Positions 1-10,392 of a stretch of 64,000 nucleotides of DNA are shown in pieces. The position numbers and the translations under genes are program-made. The number at the start of each line of letters is the position of its first letter. Position 1 is the first letter of the stretch. Source of the stretch: Gelatoporia subvermispora B (taxonomy: Eukaryota; Basidiomycota; Agaricomycetes; Polyporales; Gelatoporiaceae); NCBI GenBank assembly GCA_000320605.2, contig KB445791.1, positions 2,165,057 to 2,229,056 on the forward strand, written 5' to 3'. Below the pieces are notes generated by a model. It saw only the letters and a list, made by a program, of their open reading frames with translations, did no database searches and was not told where the DNA came from.

Positions 1-217
1 TGCCGTTCGCGGTTTGCACAATGTTGAGCTTATGCCGCGTCAGAGCCTCGACACCCTGGCGATAGACAGATGTTGCGGGGATGGACGACAGCTTTGTGAG
101 GGTAGACTCATATGTCTGCTTCAGTTCGGGGAGAGGGTCATGATGTACTTTGAGGCCGGTGAAACCGGTTGTCTTCTTGACCACCTGGTTGAAGACTGGG
201 CGGGTAAGGCGGAACAT
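1..217 (-). CDS. NDUFA5: NADH:ubiquinone oxidoreductase subunit NDUFA5 (B13), N-terminal part
   Basis: Reads leftwards and runs off the window edge, so only the first 72 codons are present. It starts MFRLTRPVFNQVVKKTTG, an Arg-rich start suited to mitochondrial import, and continues with GLKVHHDPLPELKQTYES and then SVYRQGVEALTRHKL. These blocks are characteristic of the ETC_C1_NDUFA5 family, an accessory subunit of the peripheral arm of respiratory complex I in the mitochondrial matrix. No intron is needed in the visible part. The gene is head to head with the bL32m gene, with 118 bases between the two ATGs. Family assignment is from recognised sequence; the missing C-terminus cannot be assessed. 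Confidence 0.88.
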   Translation of the reverse strand, partial: MFRLTRPVFNQVVKKTTGFTGLKVHHDPLPELKQTYESTLTKLSSIPATSVYRQGVEALTRHKLNIVQTANG

Positions 218-335
218 GGCTGAAGACGAGTTGGCTGCGACCACCGCGTCTCCGCATACGGTAGTCACGAGCGCTCGAGCGCGTTTTGCGCATCGTGACC
301 TATACTGCTCGTGCTCACTCTCCCCTTCGGCGACC
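218..335. promoter_or_regulatory. Shared divergent promoter, NDUFA5 / bL32m
   Basis: Only 118 bases separate the start codons of two divergently read nuclear genes for mitochondrial proteins, so both 5' UTRs and promoters must lie here or overlap the genes. The stretch is GC-rich with GAGCGCTCGAGCGC-like symmetric sequence near 268-281. No TATA box is evident. Confidence 0.6.
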
Positions 336-787
336 ATGGCAGCCATTGCACAACGGCAGACTCAATCACTTCTTCGTACATTCAGGCTACCATTTCTAAA
401 GCCTCTGCTTGCTGCGGCAATGCTCCCAGCACTCGCCGTACCACGACCATTTGTCTGGGCAATTCCCGGTCTGCAGTCCCTCATGGAGCTCTTCCCTCCT
501 TTCCTCCTGGCAGTACCGAAGAAGAAGGTTTCTCATTCGAGAAAGGCCATGCGAAGCGCAAACAAGGGTCTGAAGGACAAGCGGAGTAAGGATACTGGAT
601 GAACTACTGTGGATTTCGGCTCAATGTCCTTCCCACTGTAGACCTTGTGCACTGTCCCGGCTGCGGTTCGCCAAAATTGGCCCACCATTTATGTTCGAAT
701 TGCTATTCGAGCTTGAATCGAGCATGGAAAGCAAAAGCAAAGTCAAACAATGGCTCCTATTCGGATGTCCCCATGGCTTTGGACTAA
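336..787 (+). CDS. MRPL32: Mitochondrial ribosomal protein bL32m
   Basis: Exons 336-585 and 642-787, about 131 residues, with a 56-base gtaagg...gtag intron. The N-terminal ~60 residues form an Arg-rich, hydrophobic presequence. The mature part begins near VPKKKVSHSRKAMRSANKGL and continues KDKRNLVHCPGCGSPKL with a second pair in LCSNC, giving the CxxC...CxxC zinc site of mitochondrial L32. The intron interrupts the codon just before NLVHC, and splicing restores the family sequence exactly, which supports both splice sites. The role is in the large subunit of the mitochondrial ribosome; in yeast the homologue is matured by the m-AAA protease (family knowledge). The start is the ATG in a gaccATGG context. 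Confidence 0.9.
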
Positions 788-1285
788 TGGGAGTACGAGT
801 ATGTCCCGGCACACCCCTGGCGAGGTCATGGCACCGACTTACCGCCTTGCCTCTGCCAGCCTATCTTCCATATGACCGCTCGCACATGAGCTTTGTCTAC
901 TGCCGCAGTAGTCACCGGCAATACTGCAAGTGATGCACATTTCTGAGGCGCAGGAAGCACGATCGAGCAAGACGGACGTGCGCACCTTCGAGGCAACTGG
1001 ATTGGCCTTTTGATTCACACCGTAGTATACATGATTTGTACAGTCTAGAGAGTGGTCCGCCGCATGCATCCATCTTGCATCCACCGAGTATGTCCGAATG
1101 TGTGTGTGCGAGCGGCTCATGGCGTTTGGAGGGCCGCGCGCGCGGCGACCCGATGACCGCTTCGCGCGTCGACGAGGTCGTGATCAAAGTGTGTGGGGAT
1201 CGCCTCTCCAATTCCGGCTCTTACACGATCGCTATATGTATCCCCGACCCTCCCTCGTCAAACGTCCTCGCGTCTCTGTTCCACA
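788..1285. other. Intergenic, bL32m 3' flank and thiolase promoter
   Basis: About 500 bases without a gene I can support. Short open frames on both strands overlap one another and show no family resemblance. A GCGCGCGCGGCG run lies near 1136-1147. The thiolase transcript presumably starts in the last 100-200 bases. Confidence 0.5.
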
Positions 1286-3015
1286 ATGATCTCCCGGGTA
1301 GTGCAACGAGTCTCCGTATCTTCTGCACGCACTCTCTCTACGCGGGCTCGGGGGCGCGCAGCTATCCTCGAGAAGCACCCGGATGATGTGGTAATTACAT
1401 TCGCCAAGCGCACTGCTATGGGCAGAGCAAAGAAGGGACAGCTGAAAGATGTGCCTGTCGACGAATTAATGCATGGTCTATTCAAAGTGAGCACGATCGA
1501 GAGTGTGGCAACCAGGCAGGCCTGAGCTGCGATGTACTAGGCTACTCTGGACAAGACAGGGTTAGACGCGGCCGCAATAGAGGATATATGTGTCGGTACG
1601 CACTATGCACTCCACCGCGACTAAGACGATTCAATTGACATAACGCGACGCCAGGGACGTGCCATCCGCCGTCACCGCTCTATGTATCCCGTGCTGCAGC
1701 CTTGGCAGCAGGAATACCTGCGGAAGTCCCAATCTCTACTGTGAACAGGCTTTGCGGTTCTGGCTTGCAATCAATCAGGAGCATAGCCACTGCGATTGAA
1801 TCTCGTGAAATCTCGCTCGGTATTGCAGTTGGTGTTGAAAGCATGTCCATGAAGTATATAGATCTTTCCATAATTGACGTGATCTCCTGACCAGCTTCGG
1901 TAGTCCTCGCCCTACACCACAGGTTGTTGAAGCGGTGGGTGCCAATGCACAGGCATACGATTGTGTACGGGTAAGAATCCCTCGAGATCAATCGAGTGCA
2001 ACAACACCGATAGACTTACTGTATGCAGCCCATGGGTTGGACATCCGAGATGGTCGCAGAACACTACAAGGTGCCCCGGGAGGTGCAAGACAAATATGCA
2101 CTCATTTCACACACCCGCGCGGGGAAGGTATGCCACTCTGATCCTACCTACCAGCAAAAGAGCTGATTGACCACTCAGGCGATCACGGATGGGACTTTCG
2201 CTGACGAGATTCTACCTATTGAACTCCGAGGGTCGATTCTCTCTGTGGATGACACTGTCCGTATGGGTGTGACGGCGGAGTCTCTTGCCTCACTGAAGCC
2301 TGTCTTTCCGGACTGGGGTGAGGCAAGCACTACGGCAGGCAATGCCAGCGGTGTGGGCGATGGTGCTGCTTTGTGCATCATGACCAGAAGGGATCATGCA
2401 GAGAGAGAAGGCCTTGATATAATCGGTAAATACGTGGCGAGCACCTTTGTTGGTACGTGTCGCTACATGAATGTCGTGCCGATGACTGACATCACAATTT
2501 GCTGAAGGCGTTGAGCCGCGGTATATGGGTATTGCCCCAATATACGCTATTCCCAGGATACTTGCGGAGACTGGCTTAGCCCAGGAAGATATTGATGTCT
2601 GGGAGGCGAGTGATTACGAAAGTCAGGTGTTTATACTTTTAACACTTTCTCGCGTTCTGTTTAGATCAACGAAGCATTTGCCTCGCAATTCGCATACTGC
2701 GTCGAACAGTTGAACATTTCTATGGAGAAGATAAACCCCAAGTAAGGCGGTGATCCTTTACTGATGTGCCGGGTGCTGATATATTGGATCCTATAGCGGG
2801 GGTGCGATCGCGCTCACACATCCCCTCGGAATGAGTGAGTGAATATAATTCCTAAGCAACGAACCGAAAGGTAATCAACCCCTATCACAGCGGGCACTCG
2901 CCAGGTGATCACAGGTCTTGCCCAGCTCCGCCGGCAAAACGCCCAGTTACTCTGTACGAGTATGTGCGTGGGCAGCGGGATGGGTGGTGCAGGCATATTC
3001 GTGAATGAAGCATAA
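1286..3015 (+). CDS. 3-ketoacyl-CoA thiolase (acetyl-CoA C-acyltransferase, POT1-like)
   Basis: Multi-exon gene. The N-terminus MISRVVQRVSVSSARTLSTR is followed by ILEKHPDDVVITFAKRTAMG and KKGQLKDVPVDEL, as in fungal POT1-type thiolases. The nucleophilic cysteine sits in STVNRLCGSGLQSI (about 1735-1780). The second catalytic region reads GGAIALTHPLG, holding the His of the GHP motif, and the C-terminal Cys is in CTSMCVGSGMGGAGIF. Thiolases of this type cleave 3-ketoacyl-CoA in the last step of beta-oxidation. The first ~20 residues look like a cleavable mitochondrial presequence (RTLSTR) rather than a clean PTS2, so location is open. It has many short introns, including a gtgagc...ctag intron after LMHGLFK. 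It converges on the amidase with 89 bases between stops. Confidence 0.85.
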
Positions 3016-3104
3016 TTCTGGTTCTCCGGAATTCCTATCCATCTGCCTTCTCCGATATCGTACATTCGTTACGAGCCGATTCATACATCCATGCCGTCAT
3101 TCAA

Positions 3105-5230
3105 TCAAAGTCTTGCTACCCCCAGTCCCTCAGATGATTTGAGGGCGGTATCCACAATTTCCATCATCGCAATGACCGCCTCTTCTTCCATGGTACGTCC
3201 AACAAGCTGCAAGCCAACCGGCGCGTTCCAAAATTTCGTGACATCGTCTTCCCAGCGAGAAGTTAGCAAACGCCGACACTAGTCGCGGATTGCACGTACA
3301 CATTTCGTAACTTTCCTTATCTTTGGCGTTCAAGAACTCCTGACGAGGTTGTTGAACGTCCAACTCAGATTTAACCCGTGTTACAGGGAACGTGCATGCG
3401 GGGTAATCTAGCGCGTTCCATATCATCGTATAGCTTGCGAATCTGTTCGATTGACATTGAGGAAGACACTTCCACAAGTAACGGTACTCAGAGACGTACA
3501 GATATTTTCCATGTGGTGGGGCTGGCCACGGAGCGACAGGTGCTATGATAGCGTCGACCGGCCTACCTGTCCCAGTAACTTGCGTTGTCTGCAGCCAATG
3601 ATCCAAGTACTCCTTGCGCAGCTCTGTTCTGAAATTCTGCACCTGCCAGAGCTCGTATGCTGATATCCCTTTGGTATCTGGCCGGAAGGCGGCCTCCGCA
3701 ACACCGGTATCGACTGGATTCATGGTGGCGATGACGGGTTCTCCGGTAGGAGCAGTTGTCACTTCGAAGTCGCGATCCGCGCCTGCATTCCAAATCGCAC
3801 TCTTTCGCATTTCCAGGTTTTGGCAAAATGAAGGATATCATATATGATAGGGTAACATACCACAGTCCTGCACAGTTCGAGGTGCTTTAACGGTTTCCAG
3901 TCGATCACTGTCGTACACCATCAATTCCGCTGATCGAAATCAAGAATCAAAGAACTGTCACTCACCCTGGTGTCCGGCTTTGATTAGGGCATCCTTGACG
4001 ATATTAAGTGCTCGATTAATCGGCGGAGACGGCACGACAATTCCATCGTCCCAAATGATTGCAAAGCACAGCTGCTGCCCGCGCCCGTGCTCGATCAGAG
4101 CATATTCGTCATCGTCCCAATGCTTACGGATCGCGAGAGGGTCTTTCAGCCAGGGTTTCTGCTGAATTACGGCTTTCATGAAAGACTTAACGCCAGCGAG
4201 ACTGGTGGACAAAGGCCCAAGTACGGATGGAAGGGAATCCTGGCCCAACATTGAATTGACGCAGCCTTCATACGGGACGCGTCTGTAGGAAGGTCGAAGA
4301 CCATATAGCCCGTTGCAGATCGCGGGAATCCGAATCGAACTATCTCGTCTGGTGAGCACCCGTTTTAACCGTCTGGGACATTGACTGACCCTCCAATATC
4401 CGATCCAATACCCAACGGGCTTCCTCGCATAGCTAGCAGGGCGCCCTCTCCTCCGGAAGAACCACCGCATGTCAGAGAGCGGTTAGCAGGATTCGTTGTG
4501 CGCCCGAAGACGTTATTCAATGTTTCTGGCCACTACCCAATCACATTGAGGATATGCGAAATGACACTTGATGCAGCTCACCATCAACGTCTGAGGAACA
4601 TTGGTTCTCACAAACGGAACTGCCCCGGCTTCGTGTAGAACTTCGACAATAGCAGCATCCTTTTCGGCGTATTTTCCGATCCATGAGACATATCCTATAT
4701 CGCGAGGCTCAGATCAATACCGCCATATATAGGCAGAAGTTCATTACCCATTGTCGTTTCTAGACCCCTGATGCATATTTGGTCTTTCAAGGAGACTGGA
4801 AGGCCATGTAGGGGACCGATGACTTTCCCGGTGGTTTTCAAATACGCATCGAGCTCTGCTGCCCTGGCTAGTGCACGTTCGACGAATATCTCAGTCAAAC
4901 AGTTGACCTGCGCAACCGCTCAGTGTCCTCAAGCATATATAATGGGCAGATGACTCCTACCACTTGATGTGCGACTATCGCTCGCTTGTAGAAGGCCGTA
5001 GTGACTTCGACAGATGTCCATTCCCCGCTGGCCAATTTCTCCAACAGGGCGTCGACATTTGTTGTGTTCGTGATAAGAAGCTCTCGTGCAGAGAGTATAC
5101 CACATTCTTCGGGTATCCGAGTGACGTCGAGAACAGTATCCGCCGGAGGCGTTATAAGCCAGTCCGTAGGAATTGCCTCTAGTTGTCGACGTCGCTTGTC
5201 CGCTACTAGTTCTCTCCATTCTAACGACAT
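3105..5230 (-). CDS. Amidase signature family enzyme (acetamidase-like)
   Basis: Starts MSLEWRELVADKRRRQLEAI and runs leftwards through several ~50-base introns. The amidase signature triad is visible: Lys in GLPVSLKDQICIRG, the Ser-rich loop GGSSGGEGALLAMRG and the catalytic-serine block GIGSDIGGS. The C-terminal part contains NAPVGLQLVGRTMEEEAVI, usual for fungal general amidases. The last intron (gtacgt...gggaag, with a gctaac branch point near 3270) must be removed to reach that block, and the protein then ends EGLGVARL. The final ARL matches a permitted peroxisomal PTS1 tripeptide. Such enzymes hydrolyse small amides to acid and ammonia; the substrate cannot be told from sequence. The divergent 5' side faces a 900-base gap. 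Confidence 0.85.
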
Positions 5231-6132
5231 CGTGGTCTGGTGAAAGTTAGGAGGGAGCACGAGGTGTCGACACTGTTGCATCCCCTCTCACATGGTGGCA
5301 TTTATACGAGGCGATAACGCACAACGCCACGTCCGGTGCGACTTGCGAGTCGCACCGGTACACAATCATGGGAGAATGGTTCTAGAGCGCACGATAGCAA
5401 GACGCGTATCCCATGTCAAGCGCGAGTTCGAGAAAGGCGGGAAGTGTTCGCTAACTAGGAATACGGACCGCCGGGCCTCCGTCACAGCTGCTTCATGACG
5501 AGGGTGTCCCCCGTCGCAAAAAACGTGCAATATCGGAGCTGAGAGAGCTCTAAGGATCTGTGTACGATCTGCTAGTCAGCGACGCGCCCATTGAGCACAG
5601 CAAAGGCAATATTGAACAGGACGACGTGCCCTGGCACGTTTGCAAGGCATAGGACCCTTTCAAGCTAGGACTCCCACCTTGAAGCATCGCAGAACATATA
5701 TATATATTACGACCCCATTTTGTAGGTGATTAGCCCTTGCTACCCTCCTTCGCAGACGTCGTCGCTATACTTGAGGCCTGAGTCCCTAATGGCCACATCA
5801 CCGATGAGATTCTCGGGTCCTTGGCACGGATGCGGCGCTTGAAACCTGTGATCTGACAATCTGTTTTTTCTTCTTTCGAAACAGCTACAAACACGAAAGG
5901 CTTAATACCCATGCTAACGCAGCTGGGCGTAATCGCAGCTACATGCATACCCATGTCCACATTGGTTTAGGGAATGTTCCCGGTGCTTGATCAGGTGGAC
6001 TGTGTGTACGCAAAAAAGTCACGATAGATACTGTACAAATTATAACGTTACAACACTAGATTGACCTATAGCTACAACGCATCGCCTTTGAGTCCAGCAA
6101 GCAGGTAGAAAGCATGACAACACAATCGATAG
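5231..6132. other. Gene-poor interval upstream of the amidase
   Basis: About 900 bases without a gene I can support. It holds a perfect hairpin at 5333-5358 and a short TA repeat near 5697-5710. A 76-codon open frame at 5730-5960 on the minus strand shows no recognised motif and no splice partner. The right end is the 3' flank of TAF1. Confidence 0.45.
5333..5358. repeat. Perfect inverted repeat, 11-bp stem with 4-base loop
   Basis: CCGGTGCGACT (5333-5343), loop TGCG (5344-5347), AGTCGCACCGG (5348-5358). The arms are exact reverse complements. It lies about 105 bases upstream of the amidase start, so it could be a dimeric regulator site or a structured part of the 5' leader. Confidence 0.75.
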
Positions 6133-9100
6133 CTACGACTTCTTCAATGTGAGCTTGATCTTGGGGCCCGATCCGGACGGAGTAGGTGGAATGTCATCTC
6201 CGTCATCCATCGCCATGACAGGCGGGCTCGTGGCGAGAGGCGATGGTCCATGACTTCCGGGGAAACCAAGTGTCGAATTGGGCGGACGAAGGGAGTTCGA
6301 ACCAGGGGAGAATAGACCTTCAGGACCTCCGGAGAAGTTGAAGCTTGACCCTGGCGAAGTCGCTGATGGCGGACTTGTAGCAGCAGGTGTCGGAAGAGCG
6401 GGCTGGCCTGAGTTGAACTCAGCCCATCGTGGGCACTTGCGGTTAGTTTCTGATAAGCTATTGGTAAATGCACATCCTTTTCCCAATTTCGTCTGTCAAC
6501 TTACTCATATGACCCATCTGACCACAATGTCCGCAGCGCCTCTATAATGCATCGTTAGATGATGCTTATCTCACATAAAAGTTGACGCACAGTAGTATCA
6601 GGCTTGACGGGCCGATTCAACTGCATGGGTGTACCTCCTTCCTTGACGATCTTAGCATTCTTCCTATGTAGACGTCGCTCCTGATTCTTCTTCATTCTCG
6701 CGATCTCTTCCTCCAGCCTGCACATACGTGGTGAGTATTTTCCAAGAGTTTTGTTCTGCTAGGACATTACCTCTTCTTTGCACGACGGTCCTTGTCCGCG
6801 TCACCGGTGGGCGCAAGCGCCTCAGCAGTAGTCATCTCTTCTTCAATGACCTGTCGTCTCTTGACATATGCATTGATAACGGCAGAATCCCGTATAATCT
6901 CCATTTTCCACTCGCCGTTGATCTGTGTCATCATGAGACATACACTGCGAACAACTCGGGCACGATTTCTTACCAGACGCTTGATGCGCAGTACCCGCCT
7001 CTGTTGCTCGGGTCCAAGACTCATCTCCCGCTCACGAGCAAGGGATGATCCTCGACTGAACGCTGGGGACGCCGGAGCAGGAGTTTCGCGGTGGGTCAAT
7101 GGCGATTGGGCAGGAGAATACGGAAGTCGAATTTGAGACTGTTGCACCTGTGGCTTCTTATCAGTCTTCTTGTCGTCTTCATCATCGGAGAGCTGTGGTT
7201 CGTCTTTGCGACTGAGCGAGTCAAATTGTGCTTTCCATATTCGCTCTATCTCAGACTTATAGATTTGCTGCTGCTCAGCGACATTATAACGATGCGCAGA
7301 CTTCGGTCGACTTTCGGCTTCAGCTACCGTCATGTGAGCTGAAGCTCGAGGTCTCAGTTAGGCGAAGTACATACCCAGTTTCTGCTCATAATCTTCTCCT
7401 GCCTTCACGAAGATGTCTTTCATGGAGACGCGGACGAAACTGAACGCTTCTCCACGGCCAGTTGGATCGCCGTCACCGTGGAGCCTAAGCATTGCTTTGG
7501 CTTGCGTTGCAAACAAGAAATTCTTGGTCGTTATCCAAGGTGCAAGTTGCTGCTCGATAGATAGGTCGCCTTCGTCATCCTCCGCAACTTCGCCGCTGAA
7601 GCTATAACCTGCGTCCTGCAGATGCCGCTGCCCGACTTGCATGCTCTCGGAGAGAACGACCTGTTCGGGAGTGACCATCTTGACCATGTCTGCGTCTGGC
7701 GGTATTTGCCAAGTGGGCTTCAGGCGCCAGAACCCCTGGTGAGGACCGCGTCGATGGTACTCCATAAACTCCTTTAGACGTTGTCTCATTTGTAGCTCGT
7801 TCTGATCTGGGAAGTACTTCATCAATCTCGAGATCTTCAGTCGCTCTTCAGAACTCTTCTGGAGGAGCTTGAAGGCGATGATCTGGAGTCGGTGCTTGAT
7901 AGTGTTGGTAATCTTCCTAGAGTGTGGGCCTGGTACTTCCGTGACGGGATATGTCTGTCCGACTACGAACAAGTTCTTGATGTCTCTAATATAATATCTC
8001 GTCTCGCCTTTGACAGTCGACCTGGACGCGACAATGAGCGGATACGCAAGGAGTTAAAGAGGACAAGAACTAATACCGAATTACAAGAAAGTCTGTGTGG
8101 TATGGCTTCTGTCGGAACAATGGTGCCCGAATCAGATTGTTGTATAGCGCAGGTACTGTCTGTCCAGGGTACACATATCCGAACTTCATGAAAGGCGACT
8201 CGTCTTGGGGCTCGATGACGATAGGCTCTCCAAGATCGGACTGGGAAGGTTGTTAGACCCTCATCGAGATGATCGCATTGCCAGTCATACCTTGGGAACA
8301 TGCTCGTCTTTTTCGTTCTTCTTGCGGTAATAGTTCACCAAGATGCTGCCCATGCCGAAGTTGGAGATGATGGGAGGATGCTCTTCCTGTTGGTGACGAA
8401 GATGACGATACAGAGAGGAGCAGCCAACTTAGATGCGCACCGAGAACTCCCACAACACAAAATTACTCGTATCGCGCAAGCTCAGATCGCCAGTCTTGTG
8501 GAGGCCTTCGCCTACATTGCCGCCCTTGCCGACTTTCCGACCTGCTTTATCTTTCTTCTTCTTAGCAGTGCGGACTTTGCTGAAGTGCAGCTCAATGTTC
8601 GACGGGAATTGTAGAGCTGGGCGATGAAACGATCGTGCCTCCTGCTTCGACAATCGTGTCTTGTACTGGGGACACATCAATATGCACCCAATTGACAAAC
8701 AAGAGTAAACTCACGAATGGTAGCTGTAGTTTCTGAGCGGGATAGGCATGCTCGACAACAAGTTGGCCGAAGGTTTGCCGAACGCGATGTCGGCCACCTT
8801 CCTTGCTGACTTCGTAGAACTGGTCGTTTGATAGATTGAATTTATCTTTCGGTGCACCCTCTGTCCTAAGACGTTTCCGAGGTCGGGAGGCGTCGATAGC
8901 TGTAAGAGCAGTTGATCGCACGAGACACAGAGAATACGGTCAGGTAGAAAGGCGTACTCTGCGGGCGCTCTTCGAGAGCCAAGTCCTCCTCGTTGAGTTC
9001 CAGTTGAGTGAAATCCCTGAAGGGAGCCCGAGGACTCCATATGATACTTTGCGTCCAGGCCCCAGACTCCAGGGCTTTGTTCAGAGGTGTTGTCAGATCC

Positions 9101-9993
9101 GTGCGAGAGGGTATACTGGATACTGGAACATCGTCCTCGGGGTCGAAGATAATTTGGTCCTCCCAGTTTGAGAGAAGTACAAGATCAAATGACCGGTCGT
9201 GTAAAGGCAGGGAGGCGGGCATGGCGGAGCTCTCGCGTTCCTATGGTATGTCAGATGCACCAAAGAGTGGAAGGTAGCACAACGGACCTCCAGCGCCCTT
9301 CTCAGATCGTGTTCAATATTGCCGGAAGCAACGACCCGCTCAACCCGTTTGTTCTCCACCTGCCTCTCGGTGTCTCCTACAACTGCTTTAAGGAACCCTT
9401 TTGGAACCTCCTTCTTCCTTGAGTACGCGGATTCCACTGTGAACAGTGAGCAAGGATCAAAGTCAAGATGATCGCAACCTACATACCATGGAATGGCCTC
9501 TTGGCTACACGCGACTTCTGAGTAGCATGTCCCTTAAAGAGCTCAGTGAAATTGAGGACCTTGTCCTTTTCGAACGACGGGAATCTTTCGTAGACAGTCT
9601 TTGGTCGTTCAACTAACCGTCGTATCACCCGTTTCCGTTTCTCTTTCTTCCCAAGATGTTTTGGAGACTCTAGCTCCATCTTGACTGCTGCTCCGTCATC
9701 CGATTCCTCCTTTAGCTCCTTGTCCACTTCGTCCTCCCAGTCCTCTCCTTCACCAGGACCCACGGCATCCGGATCCTCCCATTGGTCGTTGTATATTTGG
9801 TTGGCACTGAAGGACGGGATTCCGGATATACCGAGCTGATTGGAGAGGCCAGGACCTGTAGGAAGATCTAGCCCACTAAGCACATTGCTCAAGGAGAAGC
9901 CGGTCAAGGTCGCGATGACATCGTCTTCCTACACCGTGTTAGTACACAGTCACAAGTTGTAGGATGGCGCGGACTAACTTGTGGCGCAGACAT
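6133..9993 (-). CDS. TAF1: Transcription initiation factor TFIID subunit TAF1
   Basis: Large multi-exon gene of roughly 1,100 residues. The first exon encodes only MSAPQ; the next continues EDDVIATLTGFSLSNVL, an N-terminal TBP-binding-like segment. An acidic region with EDWEDEVDKELKEESDD follows, then KTVYERFPSFEKDKVLNFTELFKG. The central DUF3591 core includes MTPEQVVLSESMQVG-like sequence (7620-7690). The C-terminal zinc knuckle reads RCGHCGQMGHMKTNRKCPRW (C-x2-C-x4-H-x6-C), made by joining two exons near 6450-6545. The tail is Pro/Ser-rich and ends IKLTLKKS. As in other fungi no bromodomain is seen. TAF1 scaffolds TFIID on core promoters in the nucleus. It is divergent from PA28 with 399 bases between starts. 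Frame joins in the middle were not all traced. Confidence 0.88.
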
Positions 9994-10392
9994 GACCAGA
10001 GTCGACAGAGCAGCAGAGCTTCGGAATGAGGCGGCGTACACTGGGACGAGCCGGTAGTGTCTGATACGTTTGCAGCACAGGCGCGGAAGCCAGGGGATAG
10101 AAGGGGGACCAAGAAGACTGATATGTCGGTGGCAATTGAGGAGAGAGATATAAATGAGCGCGTAGGGAGTGTTGAGTGGGTGCCCGACGACGCTCGTGGT
10201 TGGCGGGCTGTATGCACACGGCTGCTCGAGTTCGTCACTCAAGAAGCCACTCTCTGAGCGCTTAATTCGCTACTCCCAAAACGGAAAGCAAGATGCAGGC
10301 GCCCAGCGGCAAGTCCCTCGCTCGTGCGACTGTCTCGTCCCACACACCCTCGCCTGAGCCGCGCAGCTCATCATACTTTCCGTCCATACACC
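9994..10392. promoter_or_regulatory. Divergent promoter region, TAF1 / PA28
   Basis: 399 bases between two outward-reading start codons. An ATG at 10293 precedes the PA28 start but its frame stops at the codon overlapping the real start (catgtcTGA), so it would be a 34-codon upstream open frame. No other element was recognised. Confidence 0.5.

Noticed and set aside
5730..5960. 76-codon minus-strand frame
   Set aside because: No recognised motif, no conserved start context and no splice partner; not enough to call a gene.
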